Of a stretch of 64,000 nucleotides of DNA, positions 59,454 through 64,000 are shown piece by piece. This stretch comes from Xestospongia muta (taxonomy: Eukaryota > Porifera > Demospongiae > Haplosclerida > Petrosiidae): contig OY848917.1 in NCBI GenBank assembly GCA_963693285.1, positions 4,206,618-4,270,617 of the forward strand, given 5' to 3'. Each line of letters begins with the position of its first letter. Position 1 is the stretch's first letter. The notes beneath the pieces were generated by a model. That model made no database searches. It was given only the letters and a program-made list of their open reading frames with translations, and had not been told where the DNA came from. The position numbers and the translations under genes are program-made.

Positions 59454-59870
59454 ATGGCAAGAAGACCAAGGGTAATGACTGCAGATGATGTGATTCATAA
59501 GCTTGATGTAGATGACTACTTTCTTGATGAACTATATGATCATGAAGAGTCTGTCATGCTAGGAAGTGACAACGAATTTAGTGATTTAAAAGATATTGAT
59601 GAGGATGATCAAGAAGGTAATAATTATATTCACACAAACAACAAAGTGATATCTGCTTTTATTATGTACCAGTATAGCTACATTTTTTCTTGTTTTTTTA
59701 GCAAACGCATACCTTACACCTACATCAGTTGCAACTACATATCACACTAACCAAATATTTATCCATCATTTGCAACTTTCTCATTATCCTCTACTATTCT
59801 GCCAGCACCTACCATCCAAACATCTCAATCATCACTACTACCTACCATTAAATCATTAACAGACAAATCT
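59454..59870 (+). pseudogene. piggyBac-derived transposase remnant, copy 2
   Basis: The start codon is intact here (MARRPRVMTADDVIHKLDVD) and the acidic N-terminus follows (MLGSDNEFSDLKDIDEDD). A GTAATA donor and TTTTTTAG acceptor suggest an 80-base intron leading to ANAYLTPTSVATTYH. After about 59870 the rest of the gene is deleted and the sequence jumps to that found near 31060 in the other block. Only the N-terminal fragment remains. Confidence 0.6.
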
Positions 59871-60633
59871 GTAGTACACGAAACAGGATGTTTCCTTTTC
59901 AGTATAACTCGCTCTTTGCCATTATCTTGTAATAAATTCCTGTCACGGTACTGGCATAACAAATAATGAATATCTTTCTTATGAATTAGTTTATTTTAAC
60001 GGTAACATAATCCAAACTGCCATCATATTAATCTAAAATCTTATTTAAGATTAATATGATATCAGTTTGCAATTGGATTAGATATTTGTTGAAATAAATA
60101 GGTTGTTTTAACAGACTCATGGACATCATTTGGCCATTACAAAATACTTTGTAATGAATAAATGAATCCATATTGTAACAGCCTTGGTCCAGCTAGCATC
60201 TTATTTTGTCTAAGGATAAAAATAACATCATTGTTAGTCCCAATTATTAGCTATATAAACAGTTGTACATTAGTAATTAAAACAATACATGTTTACTTTT
60301 TGCTATATTGTTACATGCTACCTGTATAACCATATCATGACTATAACATATGCAACATGAATGACATTAGTATATCAGTAATCAAAACAGTGTTATATTT
60401 ACTTTTACATCATACTAAGTTTGGTACATGCAACCTGTATAACAATATATATATTGGTTAAATCAACAAATCAATTTTACAGTGTGTACTATACAGTGTT
60501 ATATTACGTTAATATAATCATCATGTGTGTGGTCTTGGTGTGGAAAGTGTTTGACTAATAATGTGTGACATCTAAACTATTGTCATGGTAATGAATGTTG
60601 TATTGTATCCAGTATCTGTTCTGTTATTAACCT
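59871..60633. other. AT-rich flank after GT6-4
   Basis: No gene. It contains a hairpin near 60010-60075 (CTGCCATCATATTAATCT against AGATTAATATGATATCAG) and the segment matching the first 650 bases of this window. Similarity stops at about 60629, where the retroelement begins. Confidence 0.55.
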
Positions 60634-60878
60634 TGCTGTGCGTGGGCGCAAAGCGAGGGTACTGTAGTCTGTCAGTGTGTTTGTGTGTGTGTGTCTGCAC
60701 TGCCTGTTTTTTTGAACTGCTATAACTTGGCAAGCGAAGCGTTAGCAGCTACCAACGTTTATCAACGAATAGAAAAACGTGTGGACTTTACAACAGTAGT
60801 ATCAAGATGTTACAGAGTGACTAAAATAGTTTTAAACTTTTAATAATACCTATAATACAGTTACACGAACCGACAACA
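60634..60878 (-). repeat. Probable 3' LTR of the gypsy-type element
   Basis: Reading the minus strand, a purine tract (AGAGGAAATAGTAGGAGAG, 60899-60881) is followed by TGTTGTCGG (60878), and the repeat would end CAGCA at 60634, giving TG...CA ends over about 245 bases. The outer boundary agrees within a few bases with the loss of similarity to the uninterrupted flank near 650. The 5' LTR is outside the window, so this cannot be confirmed here. Confidence 0.45.
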
Positions 60879-60905
60879 ACTCTCCTACTATTTCCTCTAT
60901 AAGTA

Positions 60906-61673
60906 TTAGTTCTTTATATAGTCCTGGCCAGGATCACTCGGGATCACTGGACCGCTTTGGAATTTCCTTTCCTGTCTTATGATTGGTCCGCTTCGTTCTT
61001 GATTAAGTGATCCGCTAGCTCGACCTGATCCACTAGCTCGATGTATATTATCCGTCACTTTACCCGCCTCCTTCTCTAGTGTGAAGCACTGGTCTGTTTT
61101 GTCTTTTCCGGGAAGTCTTGATAAGGCATCTGCATTGGCATTGTCTCGTCCCTTTCGGTGTTGGATTTCAAATGTATACGGCTGTAGTGCCAAACTCCAC
61201 CTGGTCAGTCTCATGTTTTTGTTTTGGAAGGTCTGTAACCAAGTGAGTGCACGGTGGTCTGTTTGTAGTATAAAGGGTTTTCCGACGAGGTATGTAGCAA
61301 AGGTCTTAACTCCCAATACTATGGCTAAGCATTCCTTTTCTATTGTTGAGTAGTTACTTTCACGGTCCAATATCTTTCTACTGAAGTATGCAATAGGCTG
61401 ATCTTGATCTCCTCCTTGAATTAATACTGCTCCTACTCCCACGTCTGAAGAATCGGTTTGTAGTTGAAATGGTTTACTGAAATCCGGGTTCTTCAACATC
61501 ACTGCGTCAATAAGGTCCTTTTTTAGGAGTTTGAAGGCTTCTGCTTCCCAACTGGTCCAAGTCACTTGGTCCGGTTGTCCTTTCTTTGTTAAGGCGGTTA
61601 GTGGTTCTGCTTTCATAGCAAAGTGAGGAATGAACCTCCGGTAGTATCCTACCATTCCTGCAAAACTCCTCAC
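60906..61673 (-). pseudogene. pol, C-terminal part: RT thumb and RNase H
   Basis: Starts in the RT connection (MVGYYRRFIPHFAMKAEPL) and continues into RNase H with LQTDSSDVGVGAVLIQ, SRKILDRESNYSTIEKECLA, ILQTDHRALTWL and NADALSRL. These are standard Ty3/gypsy RNase H motifs and the acidic residues are kept. It ends in a Ser/Arg-rich tail close to the purine tract. This frame itself is open, but it is the end of a pol broken upstream by stops. Confidence 0.85.
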
Positions 61674-62576
61674 TTCCTTCTTGGTCCTTGGTTCGGCTAT
61701 CTTTCTAATTGCTTGTACTTTAGCATCTTCCGGTAGTACTCCTCCATTTCCAATCTTGTGTCCTAGGTATGTGCATTGTTGCGCTCCAAAAGTACACTTC
61801 TTGAGTTTGATTGTGAGTCCTGCTCCACTTAGTCTTTTGAATACTCCTTCCAGATACTTTAGGTGCTCTTCCCAGTCTGTTCCATAGACAATTATGTCAT
61901 CTAGGTAGACTCCTACATATTCCTCTGTTCCTCATAGAACTTGGTCCATCAGTCTCTGGAATGTTGCTGGAGCTCCACTTAGTCCAAACGGCATTGTTGT
62001 AAATTGTAGTAGTCCCAACAGGCTCGTAAATGCTGTCTTTTCTTTGTCTCTTTCATCCATCTGAACTTACCAATAACCTTTCATCAGGTCTAGAGTTGTG
62101 AGATACTTTGATTGTCCGATGTTATCCAGTAGATCATCGATCCTTGGCATCGGATATGCATCAAACTTAGTTTTGGCATTCAGCCTTCAGTATTCAACGC
62201 AGATTTGATTACTTCCATCCTTTTTCTTTAGTATCACTAGTGGTGATGCCCATTCACTAGTTGACTCCTCTACGATTCCATCGTCTTTCATTTCTTGTAG
62301 TTCCTTGATTACGTCTCTTTTGATAGCCGGCGGTATCCGATAGGATCTCTGTCTTATGGGGGGCCGTTGATCGGTTGTGTTAATTCGGTGTCTCACTTTA
62401 GTTGTGACACTATTTCTTGCTTGTATAACCTGTGGGAACGTTTTGATTAATTGTTCTACTTTCTCTTTTTGCTTCTTTGTTAATTGCTCCCCGTACACAG
62501 CATCCTGTATATTCTGTTGTTCTTTCTGGTAGCAGGGAACCTCCTCCTGTTTGTCAGATATCTGATTCATGAACAT
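61674..62576 (-). pseudogene. pol, reverse transcriptase part, with stops
   Basis: From 62576 the frame reads through RHRINTTDQRPPIRQRSYRI and WASPLVILKKKDGS. It meets a TGA after ICVEY, a TAA after LDLMKGYW and a TGA after LMDQVL. The catalytic YLDDIIVYG (about 61900) and the FGAQQCTYLGHKI region are present beyond them. The motifs are those of gypsy RT; the three stops make the polymerase non-functional in this copy. Confidence 0.85.
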
Positions 62577-63646
62577 CTCCGGTTCGTTCCACTTTTCAGC
62601 ATGTTCACGTGAAAGAGCTTTCGTCTTTTCCTTCCATCCGTCATTTCCAGTTCATAGTTAACCTTCCCTACTTTCCGAATTACATTGTAGGGTCTTTTCC
62701 ATTTGGCTAACAGTTTCTCTGTACGAGTGTGTAGCAATACTAACACTTTATCCCCCACCTCAAACTGGGTCTCTCTGGCTCTCTTATCATACAAGGTCTT
62801 GTGTGTCTGTTGTGCTTGTCGCAGATTCTCCAATACGGTCTCCTTTGCTGCCTCCAGGCATTCATAAATCCGGATAACATATGTAATTATGTCATCTCCT
62901 CTTGGTTTTCCTCCGATCCATCCTTCTTTTAAGATGTCCAGGGGTCCTCTAACATCTCTTCCACAAACCATCTCGAAAGGACTGAATCCCGTGGATGATT
63001 GAGGCACTTCTCTGTAAGCAAATAGGATGTAGGGAACAAGCTTGTCCCAGTCCTGTCCTTCCTCGTCAATCATCTTTCTAAGCATCTGTTTGAGGGTCTG
63101 GTTGAATCTTTCCACCAGTCCGTCCGTTTGAGGGTGATATGGTGTTGTCCGGACAGGTTTTACTCCCAGCATTTTATACAGCTCCTGCAGCAGCTGAGAC
63201 GTAAAATTGGTCCCTTGATCGGTGACTATCTCCTTTGGTACCCCGTGCCTAGAGAACAGTTCCATCAATTTTTCAACTACAGCTGGCGCTGTGAACCTTT
63301 TCAGTGGCATCGCTTCAGGGTACCTGGTCGCGTAATCACAAATGACCAATATGTACCTGTGTCCTCGTGCTGTTTTGGGTAATGGCCCCACTATGTCCAT
63401 GGCCACTTTCTCAAACGGTTCCCCTAGTATTGGAAGTGGTACTAACGGTGCTTCGCCTGTCACCCTTCTCCCAACCAGCTGACACTCCGGGCATTGTCGG
63501 CAATACTTCTCAACGTCTTTGAAAACACTAGGCCAATAAAATCGTCTCAGGATACGTTGGGCTGTCTTCTGTTTTCCCAAATGTCCTGCTAATGGTAAAG
63601 CATGTGCCATTTTCAACACCTGTGTCCTGTATTTTTCTGGTAACAC
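62567..63646 (-). pseudogene. pol, integrase part with GPY/F-like C-terminus
   Basis: About 359 residues in one frame. An H-H-C-C zinc motif (MAHALPLAGHLG, then YCRQCPEC) is followed by the D-D-E core (MDIVGPLP, IVTDQGTNF, HPQTDGLVERFNQTLK). A GPY/F-like module (AKWKRPYNVIRKVG, ending FHVNMLK) closes the domain. The catalytic triad is intact. The frame continues upstream through a TAG near 63649 and downstream overlaps the RT frame. Integrase therefore precedes RT. The frame is open, but it belongs to a dead pol. Confidence 0.88.
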
Positions 63647-63649
63647 GAT

Positions 63650-63997
63650 CTACTCATACTCGGTTCCTTCGTTCCTGGATCTCCATACATGAAGCAACAC
63701 TCCCCGTTTTTCTTTGACTCTGGAGGGGTCCTCCCCACTCCTCCAACGTTGGACTTCTGGATCTTCCTGCTGAGCCCTGCTCAGCGTACTCGTGTCCTTT
63801 TCATCAGACATCACTCGTGATTTGTTGGCCTTACTCTTCTGTCCCCTTGACAGGTCCTGTCTGGCCGGCCTGCTCCTCCCGAACAGGTCCTCTGAGAAGT
63901 CAAACTCCTCTCCTAGCGTCGGTTCTCGTCTCTGACTTTCTGACTGATCTTCCTGATCATCCTGATTATTCAGCTGCTTGTCTTGAGCCACAGTCAC
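63650..63997 (-). pseudogene. Pre-integrase region of the gypsy-type element
   Basis: A charged, low-complexity frame (QDDQEDQSESQRREPTLGEE and similar), then AQQEDPEVQRWRSGEDPSRV and GVLLHVWRSRN, which is the usual linker before the integrase zinc finger in gypsy pol. A TAG at its end separates it from integrase. Any protease or gag lies beyond the window edge. Confidence 0.6.
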
Positions 63998-64000
63998 CTC

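Larger units (their letters stand above)
60634..64000 (-). mobile_element. Ty3/gypsy-type LTR retrotransposon with integrase before reverse transcriptase (partial)
   Basis: The minus strand carries, from high to low coordinates, a pre-integrase region, integrase, reverse transcriptase, RNase H, a purine-rich tract and a probable 3' LTR. The 5' part runs off the right edge of the window. Domain sequences are gypsy-like, but integrase comes first as in Ty1/copia, the order described for Gmr1-like elements. Integrase and RT frames overlap by ten bases, so this is one pol and not two elements side by side. G+C is visibly higher than in the surrounding DNA. Several in-frame stops show this copy is inactive. 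Confidence 0.85.

Noticed and set aside
61081..61353. Plus-strand frames inside the gypsy element (also 61681-61887 and 63128-63382)
   Set aside because: Antisense to RNase H, RT and integrase motifs.

Overview
The window is AT-rich metazoan DNA with small introns (about 45-60 bases where exon phases can be checked), many hairpin repeats and many decayed transposons. The gene content (GT6 and fucosyltransferase-like Golgi enzymes, UDP-glycosyltransferase, IRE1-like kinase with death-like exons, CHAT and SAMD3-like genes, a Gmr1-type Ty3/gypsy element) suggests an early-branching invertebrate. A demosponge such as Amphimedon is my best guess, by inference only.

The main theme is a tandem array of two single-exon type II membrane glycosyltransferase genes, all on the + strand. 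One gene (541 residues) resembles the GT-B fucosyltransferase superfamily. The other (335 residues) is clearly family GT6, the ABO blood group / alpha-1,3-galactosyltransferase family. Order: FucT-1 (2070-3695), GT6-1 (16207-17214), broken FucT-2 (22981-24497), GT6-2 (27901-28908), then a 12.7 kb unrelated interval, FucT-3 (44980-46605), GT6-3 (50620-51627), GT6-4 (57918-58925). The second block repeats the first, including the same hAT remnant and the same unidentified transposon-like remnant between units. In the second block the second FucT has been deleted. The first 650 bases of the window match the flank after GT6-4, so the array probably continues to the left. If the enzymes act in sequence, the layout is like the vertebrate H (fucosyl) and A/B (GT6) step pair.

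An 8,228 bp transposon (7238-15465) sits between FucT-1 and GT6-1. It is a giant palindrome: two 3,319 bp arms around a 1,590 bp loop, flanked by a 6-bp target duplication. Empty sites are visible in the other units. Each arm holds an intact five-exon integrase-type gene and the first two exons of a second gene. Those shared exons splice in frame into two different RING-like tails in the loop, giving predicted proteins of 203 and 327 residues with the same head.

The interval 31200-44000 holds mostly decayed host genes: an IRE1-like kinase/RNase with duplicated death-like exons (- strand), a UDP-glycosyltransferase (- strand) with an odd start and an odd end, an unrecognised duplicated gene (- strand), a frameshifted CHAT-domain gene (- strand), and a SAMD3-like gene (+ strand) diverging from it. 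The right end (60634-64000) is a Ty3/gypsy-type element on the - strand with integrase before reverse transcriptase, the order seen in Gmr1-like elements. Its pol is interrupted by stops. No tRNA, rRNA or CRISPR array was seen.
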